From assembly GCA_023230565.1 (NCBI GenBank), contig JALNXD010000002.1:62001-126000 (forward strand): a stretch of DNA of 64,000 nt. The letters are read 5' to 3'. Shown in pieces: positions 26,291 to 34,361 of the stretch (positions are counted from its first letter, which is position 1; every line of letters starts with the position of its first letter). Made by a program: the position numbers and the translations under genes. The notes below the pieces were generated by a model. It was not told the DNA's origin. It did no database searches and was given only the letters and a program-made list of their open reading frames with translations. This DNA is from Syntrophales bacterium. Its GTDB lineage: Bacteria; Desulfobacterota; Syntrophia; Syntrophales; UBA2210.

Positions 26291-28650
26291 TTCAATTTGT
26301 CCAAAATAGAAAGGGCGACTTTCTTTGCCTTAAGCCCCACCTCAAGGGTCGGCCCTACACAGGTAGGGCATCCGAAAGCGCAGGGGCAGCCTTCAATAAG
26401 ATTTCGAACCGATGTCAAGAGTTGATCGTGTTCGTTGAAAAGCAGTTCCGAAAAACCTATTCCGCCTGGATAGGCATCAAAAACGAATACTGTAGGATCG
26501 AAATCGCCAGCCCTCATAGTTTCATCCTCCAATCCTTTCGAAGCGGATTCAGTGATTACACGCCGTCCGCCTCCACTCTGAACGAACCATTCTCCCGATT
26601 TGTCTCCGATACAGCAATCAATGTCGTGTATATCCGACATAAGGAGCATGGCAGCGAGGTGGTGTACCCCGTAGGCAAGGCCATTCATTCCGTCTATTAT
26701 GTCTTCCCGTGTAAATGGAAGGTCCGCCAATATGTCACGGGGAACGGTAAACCAATAGCTGGTGGTATGCATATCTTTTTCTGGCAAAGACACGTCACCG
26801 TATCCGACATTTTCCGAAGTATAGAACTTTATCTTTTTATAACCGACCACCTTGCGCACTACCTGCACCTCCCCGTGCTCTACAATGATTCTCTTATTCC
26901 TGCGAGTATCAAAGGTATCTATAACACGTACATTCGTATAGGTCATGGCATCGGTAAAGTAATCCACGTCTACTTTTCTCACGTACGCTTTCTTTCTTTC
27001 CAGATCAAATTTATCCACGTGATACTGCTGTGATTCTACCATATAGATCGCCTCGTCATGCACGGCAGTAAATGCGCTGTCCCAATCGATTTCTGCAATC
27101 ACTTTGTGGTTGCCCCTGTTGGTTGTATCAACGATAACAACATTTTCCGGATTGATGCTTCGGAGGCTTATTTCGTCGGCCGGGTAACTCTCTGCGGCCC
27201 AATGCCACCGGTCGTCAACCCGATGCAGAACACCTTTTTCATGAAGATAATCCAGAAGTTCCTCGAGTGGTTCAATCCCGAACTTTTCTCCTTTTTGAAA
27301 AGGAAGCTCGAATGCGGCACTCTTTACATGATGCAGAAGAATAAGAAGATTATCGGGATTGACTCGGCAATGTTCCGGCGATTGAGAAAAGAAATACTCA
27401 GGATTATCGGCAATAAACTGGTCCATCGGATTGCTTCGGGCTACCATTACTGCGAGACTGTGTCCCCTGCGTCGACCGGCTCTGCCCGCCTGCTGCCAGG
27501 TGCTCGCCACCGATCCCGGATATCCCACCATAATACACGCCTCGAGATCGCCGATATCAATTCCAAGCTCCAGAGCATTCGTGCTTACAACTCCCATTAC
27601 CCTCCGATTCCTGAGACCTTCTTCGATCTTGCGCCGGAGATTCGGAAGATATCCTCCACGATATCCCGTAACGAACTGCTCGTCTATCGGCCCCCATTTT
27701 TTCAAAATGTCCTTTAGATATTTAGTGAGGATTTCCACGTTTAAACGGCTTGTTGTAAAAATAATAGACTGGATTCCGTTTTTAATCAGCTCTGAAGCCA
27801 TTTTTCGTGCCGGAGTCAGTGCAGATTGCCGTATTCCCAATTCGCGGTTGACAACGGGTGGATTGTAAAGAATGAATGTCCGCTTCGCCCTGGGGGCACC
27901 GCTCTCATCAATGAGAACGACCGGTCTTTCAAGCAGCCGCTCGGCATGCTCCTTCGGATTTGCCACTGTAGCGGAACAGCAGATAAAGACGGGTTCATGG
28001 TTGTAAAACCGGCAGATTCGAAGAAGACGCCGTATGACATTGGTGAAGTGGCTCCCGAAAATACCTCTATACACATGAAGCTCGTCGATCACTACATATT
28101 TGAGATTAGTAAAAAGTTTCTGCCATTTCGTATGGTGGGGCAGAATACCGGCATGGAGCATATCCGGATTCGTCACTACAATATGGCCTTTCTTTCTGAT
28201 TGCCTGCCGGGCATCATCGGGAGTATCGCCGTCATACGTATACGTACCGATATCGGCGCCCAGTTCGCTGACAAGACTATGAATTTCATGCATCTGGTCC
28301 TGAGCCAGAGCTTTGGTGGGGAAAAGATAAAGCGCTCTCGATTCCGGCGCTTCCAATATATTCTGCAGCACCGGAATATTATAACAAAGGGTTTTACCGC
28401 TGGCCGTCGGGGTCACCAGGATCACATTTTGTTCCTGCCTCACGAAACCGATAGCGCTGCCCTGATGGCTGTAAAGTTTTCCGTATCCCCGGGCTTCCAG
28501 CACGGCTTTAAATCGAGAATCGATCCATTCGGGGTAGGGAACGAATTTCCCCTCGCTTGCAGAAATATTTTTCACCGCCATTATATTATCTGAAAAATGC
28601 CGCTGGTTTTTTTTTCTGGCCAGCCATTCATCCATAGTCAGTTTCGCCAT
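26287..28650 (-). CDS. mrfA: MrfA/YprA-like DEAD/DEAH-box helicase with DUF1998 domain
   Basis: A 787-residue superfamily 2 helicase. Motif I is VTPTASGKT, motif II DELH, and motif VI QQAGRAGRRRG; the C-terminal DUF1998-type region ends in a four-cysteine cluster (CPCAFGCPTC) expected to bind metal. This architecture matches MrfA/YprA, which with MrfB removes mitomycin C lesions in B. subtilis. ATG 28650 (MAKLTMDEWL) is eight bases after AAGGG; a GTG at 28659 is less well placed. First gene of the mrfA-mrfB unit. Confidence 0.88.
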   Translation of the reverse strand: MAKLTMDEWLARKKNQRHFSDNIMAVKNISASEGKFVPYPEWIDSRFKAVLEARGYGKLYSHQGSAIGFVRQEQNVILVTPTASGKTLCYNIPVLQNILEAPESRALYLFPTKALAQDQMHEIHSLVSELGADIGTYTYDGDTPDDARQAIRKKGHIVVTNPDMLHAGILPHHTKWQKLFTNLKYVVIDELHVYRGIFGSHFTNVIRRLLRICRFYNHEPVFICCSATVANPKEHAERLLERPVVLIDESGAPRAKRTFILYNPPVVNRELGIRQSALTPARKMASELIKNGIQSIIFTTSRLNVEILTKYLKDILKKWGPIDEQFVTGYRGGYLPNLRRKIEEGLRNRRVMGVVSTNALELGIDIGDLEACIMVGYPGSVASTWQQAGRAGRRRGHSLAVMVARSNPMDQFIADNPEYFFSQSPEHCRVNPDNLLILLHHVKSAAFELPFQKGEKFGIEPLEELLDYLHEKGVLHRVDDRWHWAAESYPADEISLRSINPENVVIVDTTNRGNHKVIAEIDWDSAFTAVHDEAIYMVESQQYHVDKFDLERKKAYVRKVDVDYFTDAMTYTNVRVIDTFDTRRNKRIIVEHGEVQVVRKVVGYKKIKFYTSENVGYGDVSLPEKDMHTTSYWFTVPRDILADLPFTREDIIDGMNGLAYGVHHLAAMLLMSDIHDIDCCIGDKSGEWFVQSGGGRRVITESASKGLEDETMRAGDFDPTVFVFDAYPGGIGFSELLFNEHDQLLTSVRNLIEGCPCAFGCPTCVGPTLEVGLKAKKVALSILDKLK

Positions 28651-29254
28651 ATCGAACACCCTTGTAAGATGATTGTCTTTGACTGCTTCAAAAAAAGTCC
28701 CTTATGCCCACCAGGACGGTCTTGTAAGAACAACAGCCGGCTGGAACGAGGAGCTTTTTATCCCATTGGCCGGTCATTGTACCTTTTCACGGCCGAGTAT
28801 ATGAGGGCGAAGCGGGACTGTCAAGAAGTGATAGCATGAGCATGGCCCATAAACAATTGAACACTTTATAAAAACGATTTGAGGGCTCATGGAAGAAGTC
28901 ATCCATTGGTATTGCATGCAAAACCAAAGATACATCCTCGCGATTTGAGAATACTGCCGCAGGATGCTCATGGAAATACATGGTTGACCCCATGGACAAT
29001 TCACGGAAACTCTAATAACAATGAAATAAAAGCAGACCGGCCTGAATTCACTCAAAGATACTAAAAACATTGTAATTTTCATATCAAAAAAATGGAAAGA
29101 CACCGCACGGGATGACCTGAAAAAAGAAAAATCTGCTTTATCATTAATTCGAAGATCTGCGTAATACCGATTTGAATTAATGAACGCGACTCGATAGCGG
29201 GGAATAGTCAAGTACGCGACTCAGTTTCAAAGCGGGGAAAACAAAGGAGATCCG
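28651..29254. other. Intergenic region between mrfA and the sigma-54 activator gene
   Basis: About 600 bases between divergent genes. Short frames exist on both strands (for example minus 28787-28999), but none has a good ribosome site, known motif or convincing composition. The only structure I can support is the imperfect direct repeat at 29184-29239 listed separately. Confidence 0.5.
29184..29239. repeat. Imperfect direct repeat upstream of the activator gene
   Basis: ACGCGACTC occurs at 29184-29192 and 29214-29222 (30 bp apart), each followed by GCGGGGAA at 29197-29204 and 29232-29239. The spacing is about three helical turns and the repeat ends 15 bases before ATG 29255, so it may be an operator for the activator's own gene. 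Confidence 0.4.
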
Positions 29255-30481
29255 ATGAAAAAAACCCCTGCGGTAAAACAGAATCTGTTCACGGAAATGA
29301 ACGAATTACGACTAAAACTCGATAAAGCAAAGAAGCTTCTGGAGGCAACTTTGAATGACAGGCAGGATTTGCAATCCTATGTTGCAGAAAAAAAAAGGAG
29401 CAGTGAATTAGAAAAGAAAAACAAGGAACTTGAATATCGTGTCACACAGCTGAGGATGCAACTGGAAGGAGCCTTTTCCGAAATCAAGTCTTTGAAAGCC
29501 AGACTCGAAAATGAAAACATATACCTTAACCAGAGATTAAAAAGAAAGGATAAGTATTGTAACATCCTCGGCCAGAGCGATGGTCTCAAATATGTTTTTT
29601 ATCGTGCAGAACAAGTTGCACCTCTAAATACTACAGTCCTCATACTCGGCGAGTCAGGAACCGGAAAGGGACTTATTGCGGATGCCATCCACAATATGAG
29701 TCCGCGAGGGAACAGACCGCTTTTCACTGTGAATTGTGCAGCACTTCCCGTCAATTTAATGGAAAGCGAATTATTCGGCCGTGAGAAGGGCGCCTTCACA
29801 GGAGCAGACAGCCGTCAAATAGGCCGATTTGAAGCAGCGGATGGCTCGACACTTTGTCTGGATGAAATAGGAGAGCTGCCACTGGAAACCCAGGCAAAAC
29901 TTCTTCGAGCAATTCAGCATAATGAATTCGAAAGACTGGGTTCATCCAAAACTCTGAAAGTCGACGTGCGGATTCTCGCAACAACAAACCGCAATCTGGA
30001 AGAAGAGGTCCGAAAGGGAAGGTTTCGGCAAGATCTTTATTACAGACTTAATGTTTTTCCTATTACCGTTCCTCCTCTCAGGCAGCGGAAAGAAGATATC
30101 GTGACTCTTGTGCAGGCTTTTACGGAGAGATTTGCCAGAAGAATAGGAAAGCAGATCGCATCAATACCTAAAGACGTAATGCAAACTTTGCAGGAATACC
30201 CCTGGCCAGGAAATATTCGAGAACTGGAAAGTATTATCGAGCGGGCGGTGATTCTCAGCCCCGGTCCCCACCTTGTACTTGCAGAAAAACTGGATATCGA
30301 TTCCGGCCCCGCTCAAACGCGGCTGAAAACCCTTAAAGAGGTGGAAAGAACTCAAATACTTACTACTTTGTCGGAAACCCGGTGGCGCATAGAAGGAAAA
30401 AAAGGGGCGGCAGAAATACTCGGTCTCCATCCAAGCACATTAAGAGCAAGAATGCATAAGCTCGATATATTGCGGCCATAA
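29255..30481 (+). CDS. Sigma-54 dependent activator without sensor domain
   Basis: A 408-residue bacterial enhancer-binding protein. Residues 10-95 are a coiled coil in place of a usual sensor domain. The AAA+ domain (~103-330) has Walker A GESGTGKG (132-139), the sigma-54 contact loop GAFTGA (179-184), Walker B LCLDEIGELP and the arginine region RQDLYYRLNVFP. A Fis-type helix-turn-helix is at ~365-405 (GAAEILGLHPSTLRARM). With no sensor, activity may be set by expression level or by a partner binding the coiled coil. The nearest candidate target is the -24/-12 promoter 165 bases downstream. Confidence 0.9.
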   Translation: MKKTPAVKQNLFTEMNELRLKLDKAKKLLEATLNDRQDLQSYVAEKKRSSELEKKNKELEYRVTQLRMQLEGAFSEIKSLKARLENENIYLNQRLKRKDKYCNILGQSDGLKYVFYRAEQVAPLNTTVLILGESGTGKGLIADAIHNMSPRGNRPLFTVNCAALPVNLMESELFGREKGAFTGADSRQIGRFEAADGSTLCLDEIGELPLETQAKLLRAIQHNEFERLGSSKTLKVDVRILATTNRNLEEEVRKGRFRQDLYYRLNVFPITVPPLRQRKEDIVTLVQAFTERFARRIGKQIASIPKDVMQTLQEYPWPGNIRELESIIERAVILSPGPHLVLAEKLDIDSGPAQTRLKTLKEVERTQILTTLSETRWRIEGKKGAAEILGLHPSTLRARMHKLDILRP

Positions 30482-30599
30482 TGAAAATACTTCTATACAA
30501 CAAAAGCAGGTACGCAGACGGGCAGCCTCAATATTTAAAGGATCTGCCAAATACTGAGGGACCAAGCCTGAATTAAAAGCCTCTTGCTGCCATTTTAAC

Positions 30600-30612
30600 A
30601 TACGTAACGTAT
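30600..30612. promoter_or_regulatory. Perfect 13-bp palindrome, possible activator site
   Basis: ATACGT-A-ACGTAT, a perfect inverted repeat with a one-base centre, located 33 bases upstream of the -24 element at 30646. It could be a binding site for the activator at 29255, although such sites usually lie farther upstream. Confidence 0.4.
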
Positions 30613-30645
30613 TGAAATACATTCCAAAATAAAATCACCTGCTGT

Positions 30646-30660
30646 TGGTATGCTCTTTGC
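30646..30660 (+). promoter_or_regulatory. Candidate sigma-54 promoter (-24/-12)
   Basis: TGGTATGCTCTTTGC has the invariant GG (30647-30648) and GC (30659-30660) ten bases apart. The predicted start is about 30671, almost at ATG 30673, so the ABM protein would be made from a leaderless message or from a later start. Confidence 0.5.
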
Positions 30661-30672
30661 CATGTGTATCAT

Positions 30673-30978
30673 ATGATTACTGTCACTATAAAGATGAAGG
30701 TGATTTCGGAAAAAAGAAAAGAGCTCTCGCAGACGATTGCTTCATTAATAAGGCATATTCGAACCGAGGCGGGTTGTCTCGATTGTGCCCTTTACGAAAA
30801 TGTTGAGGATAAAAACGAGTTTTGCCTTATCGAGGAATGGTCAGGCGAGATAAGCCTTCATAATCACTTCGAATCAGATCGGTTCAGAGTATTAAGAGGC
30901 GCCATGAATCTTCTAAGGGAGCCATATGAAATAAAATGTCACACCATCTTTCATACGGCAGAAAGACAGGAAATCTAA
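30673..30978 (+). CDS. ABM-domain (antibiotic biosynthesis monooxygenase-like) protein
   Basis: A 101-residue small ferredoxin-fold protein of the ABM/YgiN type: MITVTIKMKVISEKRKEL at the start, EAGCLDCALYENVEDKNEFCLIEEW in the middle and a second helix with LHNHFESDRF. Members include quinol monooxygenases and heme-degrading enzymes, but many have no known activity. The start at ATG 30673 aligns with the domain; GTG 30664 is also in frame. No Shine-Dalgarno site is visible. It lies downstream of a sigma-54-like promoter and just before the secreted-protein gene at 31062. Confidence 0.8.
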   Translation: MITVTIKMKVISEKRKELSQTIASLIRHIRTEAGCLDCALYENVEDKNEFCLIEEWSGEISLHNHFESDRFRVLRGAMNLLREPYEIKCHTIFHTAERQEI

Positions 30979-31061
30979 AAAATAAGGAAGGGGGGTGAGG
31001 GATGCATCATTGTAGAAACAGGAAGGAAGATAAACCAAAATACATGAAAAGGAGGTATACT

Positions 31062-31484
31062 ATGAAAAGGTTTATAGTAATGATTGTCGCTGCAACATTT
31101 ATACTCGCACCTGTATGTGTCCTTGCGGCTGAAATGACAGGCAGCATTCAGGGACTTACTTGTGTGACGCAGGGAAGGGTGTGTCCTGTCGGAATGGAAG
31201 ATCCTGTAATTGCGGCTGAAGAAGTTTTCGTACTCCTGGTTGATGCCGCGCAAGAAAAATACTATTTTATTCCAAATGTCGACAGAGCAGTTCTTGCCCG
31301 GCACATCAATGAACAGGTAAAAGTCGTGGGCACTGTCAATGAGAGACTTAAATCTATCAAGGCAGATGAATTATACACGATGACCACTGATAATAACTGG
31401 AAAAAGGTGTATACCACCGACTGGCGAGACGATATTTACAGGGACTTTTCTCAAATGGGTGCTCGCCCTGTACCGGACAATTAG
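31062..31484 (+). CDS. Secreted protein of unknown function
   Basis: A 140-residue exported protein. The signal peptide is residues 1-22 (cleavage near VLAAE), and ATG 31062 has a complete AAGGAGG site, so the upstream in-frame ATGs are not needed. The mature part starts with GSIQGLTCVTQGRVCPVG, with two cysteines that could pair, and contains a small beta-rich core (KYYFIPNV, VKVVGTVNERLKSIKADEL) resembling an OB-like fold. No named family was recognised. A strong terminator follows. Its neighbour at 31606 is an exported thiol-redox protein, which could act on its cysteines. Confidence 0.75.
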   Translation: MKRFIVMIVAATFILAPVCVLAAEMTGSIQGLTCVTQGRVCPVGMEDPVIAAEEVFVLLVDAAQEKYYFIPNVDRAVLARHINEQVKVVGTVNERLKSIKADELYTMTTDNNWKKVYTTDWRDDIYRDFSQMGARPVPDN

Positions 31485-31499
31485 TAACGGAACGGGGCA

Positions 31500-31541
31500 T
31501 AAACCCCCGGATATTGTGATCCGGGGGTTTATCCTCTTTTT
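31500..31541 (+). terminator. Strong rho-independent terminator
   Basis: Thirteen-bp perfect stem (31500-31512 with 31519-31531, loop ATTGTG) rich in G:C, followed by TCCTCTTTTT. Ends the ABM/secreted protein unit. Confidence 0.9.
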
Positions 31542-31605
31542 ACTCACTTCTCTCTAAAATTCACCCGGTCCCTTACTTCCGGCCCTCGGGTAAAAAGGAG
31601 ATTTC

Positions 31606-32181
31606 ATGAGAAAAAATATTATTGCCCTTGTAGTTATTACAATATTTTTGGTTTTCATCTCTGGCAAAATCAACTGGGCCGCTCAGGATCTTGCAGCAGG
31701 CGATCACATTCCGCCTTTAACGCTTTCGACACCCGCCGATGAATCCCAGCGTGCATATTTAGGTATATCGCATGATAAAAGTTTCCTGCTTCCCGATATC
31801 AAAGCAGAGGTACTCATTATAGAAATTTTCAGCATGTATTGCCCGCACTGTCAAAGAGAAGCAGCTAAAATCAATGATCTTTATTATCTCATGGAAAATA
31901 CCCCCGAGGTAAAAGGAAAGATAAAAATAATCGGTATCGGCGCAGGGAATGATGACTATGAAGTAAAATACTTCAAGAAAAAATACAATGTACCCTTCCC
32001 ATTATTCAGTGATAAAAAATTTAATATCCATGAAAAACTCGGATCGGTAGGTACGCCATATTTTTTTGCCGTACGGCTCACTGGTGATAAATCCGGTCTG
32101 ATACTTCATACAAAAAAAGGAGGATTTGAAAGCCCCCAGGAATTTCTGAGTACAGTTATGAAAAAAGCTGCATTGGAATAA
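31606..32181 (+). CDS. Exported thioredoxin-fold (TlpA/redoxin-like) protein
   Basis: A 191-residue protein with an N-terminal signal anchor or signal peptide (residues 5-26) and a thioredoxin fold bearing CPHC in FSMYCPHCQREA. The cis-Pro loop is GTPYFFAV. It is expected to act in the periplasm in reduction, isomerisation or cytochrome maturation type thiol exchange. The ribosome site AAGGAG is well placed. The gene stands after a terminator and so likely has its own promoter, which I could not identify. Confidence 0.83.
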   Translation: MRKNIIALVVITIFLVFISGKINWAAQDLAAGDHIPPLTLSTPADESQRAYLGISHDKSFLLPDIKAEVLIIEIFSMYCPHCQREAAKINDLYYLMENTPEVKGKIKIIGIGAGNDDYEVKYFKKKYNVPFPLFSDKKFNIHEKLGSVGTPYFFAVRLTGDKSGLILHTKKGGFESPQEFLSTVMKKAALE

Positions 32182-32472
32182 TGCAGCGCAAAAACCCTCC
32201 TTCTCCTCAAAGCTGATCGTCTTGGGGATTATTCCCTTTTTAAAACCATGATCGGCAATCAGTGCTTTCCGTAAAAGACAGTCAGGCTTTTTTACCTAAA
32301 AAATGAAATATCGACCGATGGTTCTTTTACAAACAAAAAAGTAAAAAGACCATACGAAAACATTTGGATCTCGGAAAAGAAACGACTCCTTATTTTGCTG
32401 CTCGTATCTCTTGGGGCGTTTTATTCGTGAATGTATCACTTGTACAGGCAATTCATGTGATGGAGAAGAACG

Positions 32473-34122
32473 ATGGAAGAAAAAATCTACGACCCGGGCG
32501 AATGCTATCATTATCAATTAACATTGGATAAACTGCTTCTAACTCCTAAATATTACGCGCCTGATCAGGAAATAGTCTATCGTGACCTCAGCAGGCATAC
32601 ATATCGGACATTACTGGAACGAATCCATAGAGAAGCCAGCGGTCTGGAAAATCTTGGAATCAAAAGAGGTGATACGGTCTGTATATTCGATTACGACAGT
32701 CCGCGATATCTTGAAACGTATTTTGCAGTACCAATGATGGGAGCAGTGATGCATATGATGAACTGGCGATCATCGCCGGAACAGATTCTTTATATGATGA
32801 ATCACGCTCAGGATGATGCCGTTTTGATTCATGAAGATTTTCTTCCTGTCCTCGAAGAAATCTGGGACCAGCTCTCCACCGTAAAAAAGGTCGTTCTCTT
32901 GTCCGACAGCGGTCTTACACCAGATACAGGCATTCCGATTGACAGCGAATATGAAGCAATGCTCGCCGGTGCTTCTTCAGACTACCGTTTCCCCGAATTG
33001 GATGAAGATTCACGAGCCTCTCTTTTCTATACAACCGGGACGACAGGACTTCCAAAGGGAGTTCATTTTACTCATAAGCAGCTCATGCTTCATATTATGA
33101 GTGCAGCGATAATGACCGGCAGTTTCCATTCTATCGGAAGGTTTCATTCAAATGATGTATATATGCCAATTACTCCCATGTTTCATGTTCATGCCTGGTG
33201 CTTCCCTTATGTGGCTACTCTTCTTGGAGTCAAACAGGTATATCCCGGTAAATATGAACCGACAAAACTTCTTCAGCTTATTCGGGATGAACATGTAACC
33301 TTTTCTCACTGTGTTCCTACAGTTCTCCTCATGATCCTCTCTCATCCGATGGCCGGGGAAATAGATCTTGGCAACTGGAAGGCCATCATCGGCGGATCCA
33401 TGTTTCCCAAGGGCCTTGCAAAGCAGGCACTTGACAGGGGTGTTCAGGTTTTTGACGGATATGGTATGTCCGAAACATGCCCTCTTCTCTGTCTTGCAAA
33501 TTTAAAACCGCATATGATGGACTGGGATAATGATCAAAAATCGGAAATTTTAACAAAGACGGGTCTTCCCGTACCGCTCGCCGATCTTAGAATAGTCGAT
33601 AAAAATGGGGACTTCCTTCCCCACGACGGGAAAACTGCGGGCGAGCTTGTAGCCCGGACTCCCTGGGCTACGAAGAGCTACTGGAACGAACCTGAAATGA
33701 CAAAAGAACTGTGGAGGGACGGCTGGCTTCACACTAAAGATATCGCTGTTATCGACAATGAAGGATATGTAAAGGTTACTGACAGATTAAAGGATGTAAT
33801 TAAAACAGGAGGCGAGTGGATTTCCTCACTTGATCTTGAAAATTGCGCAAGCCAGCATGAAGCGGTTTCCGAGGCGGCAGCCGTTGGAATCCCCGATGAA
33901 AAATGGGGTGAAAGACCTGTAATAATGGCCACGCTGAAGGAAGGATTCAAAGGAAAAGTTAGTGCCGATGAATTGAAGTTATTTATGAAAAAATTCGTTG
34001 ACGATGGCGTAATTCCCAAATACGGCTTGCCCGATCGATTCGAATTAGTCGACGCCATACCAAAAACCAGTGTCGGAAAATTCAATAAAATTGAAATCCG
34101 GCGAATCGTGGCGGCAGCATAA
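32473..34122 (+). CDS. AMP-forming acyl-CoA ligase
   Basis: A 549-residue ANL-superfamily ligase activating a carboxylic acid to its CoA thioester with ATP. The AMP-binding motif is LFYTTGTTGLPKG (residue ~180), A5 is DGYGMSETCP, A7 is GWLHTKDIAV, and the A8/A10 catalytic region ends with PKTSVGKFNK, so the enzyme appears intact. It resembles medium/long-chain ligases of the AlkK/DmdB group. ATG 32473 follows GGAGAAG. Transcribed alone, followed by a terminator. Substrate not determinable. Confidence 0.88.
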   Translation: MEEKIYDPGECYHYQLTLDKLLLTPKYYAPDQEIVYRDLSRHTYRTLLERIHREASGLENLGIKRGDTVCIFDYDSPRYLETYFAVPMMGAVMHMMNWRSSPEQILYMMNHAQDDAVLIHEDFLPVLEEIWDQLSTVKKVVLLSDSGLTPDTGIPIDSEYEAMLAGASSDYRFPELDEDSRASLFYTTGTTGLPKGVHFTHKQLMLHIMSAAIMTGSFHSIGRFHSNDVYMPITPMFHVHAWCFPYVATLLGVKQVYPGKYEPTKLLQLIRDEHVTFSHCVPTVLLMILSHPMAGEIDLGNWKAIIGGSMFPKGLAKQALDRGVQVFDGYGMSETCPLLCLANLKPHMMDWDNDQKSEILTKTGLPVPLADLRIVDKNGDFLPHDGKTAGELVARTPWATKSYWNEPEMTKELWRDGWLHTKDIAVIDNEGYVKVTDRLKDVIKTGGEWISSLDLENCASQHEAVSEAAAVGIPDEKWGERPVIMATLKEGFKGKVSADELKLFMKKFVDDGVIPKYGLPDRFELVDAIPKTSVGKFNKIEIRRIVAAA

Positions 34123-34140
34123 CCCCTCTCCTTTTCAACC

Positions 34141-34188
34141 GGGGGTGGCGTATCGTCTCTTGATGATTGCCATCCCCGAAACTTTTTT
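34141..34188 (+). terminator. Terminator after the acyl-CoA ligase gene
   Basis: Nine-bp stem GGGGGTGGC (34141-34149) with GCCATCCCC (34169-34177), one G-U pair, followed by GAAAC and six T (34183-34188). Confidence 0.75.
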
Positions 34189-34300
34189 ATCACCCTTCAT
34201 GCCACCCTTTAAAAAAATGTCTCTTTAACCCGGACGTATTCTTTGTTTTTACATGTGCCGGCCTGTTTCCAAGTCTCTCAAATAGACGATGTATTACAAC

Positions 34301-34328
34301 TTGACTGCATCTTTTTCCTAGATATACT
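34301..34328 (+). promoter_or_regulatory. Sigma-70-type promoter of the AAA/vWA pair
   Basis: TTGACT (34301-34306), 16-base spacer, TATACT (34323-34328). The leader to ATG 34362 would be about 27 bases and contains GGGAG. Confidence 0.6.
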
Positions 34329-34361
34329 AAAATATATACAATTATATGCAGGGAGATCGAT

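Noticed and set aside
28889..28984. Second possible UGA-Sec frame (20 codons then TGA, then a Cys)
   Set aside because: No hairpin follows the TGA, the peptide has no protein-like pattern, and the frame ends again quickly.
28774..29211. 145-codon minus-strand frame between mrfA and the activator gene
   Set aside because: Low-complexity composition, no ribosome site and no recognisable motif.
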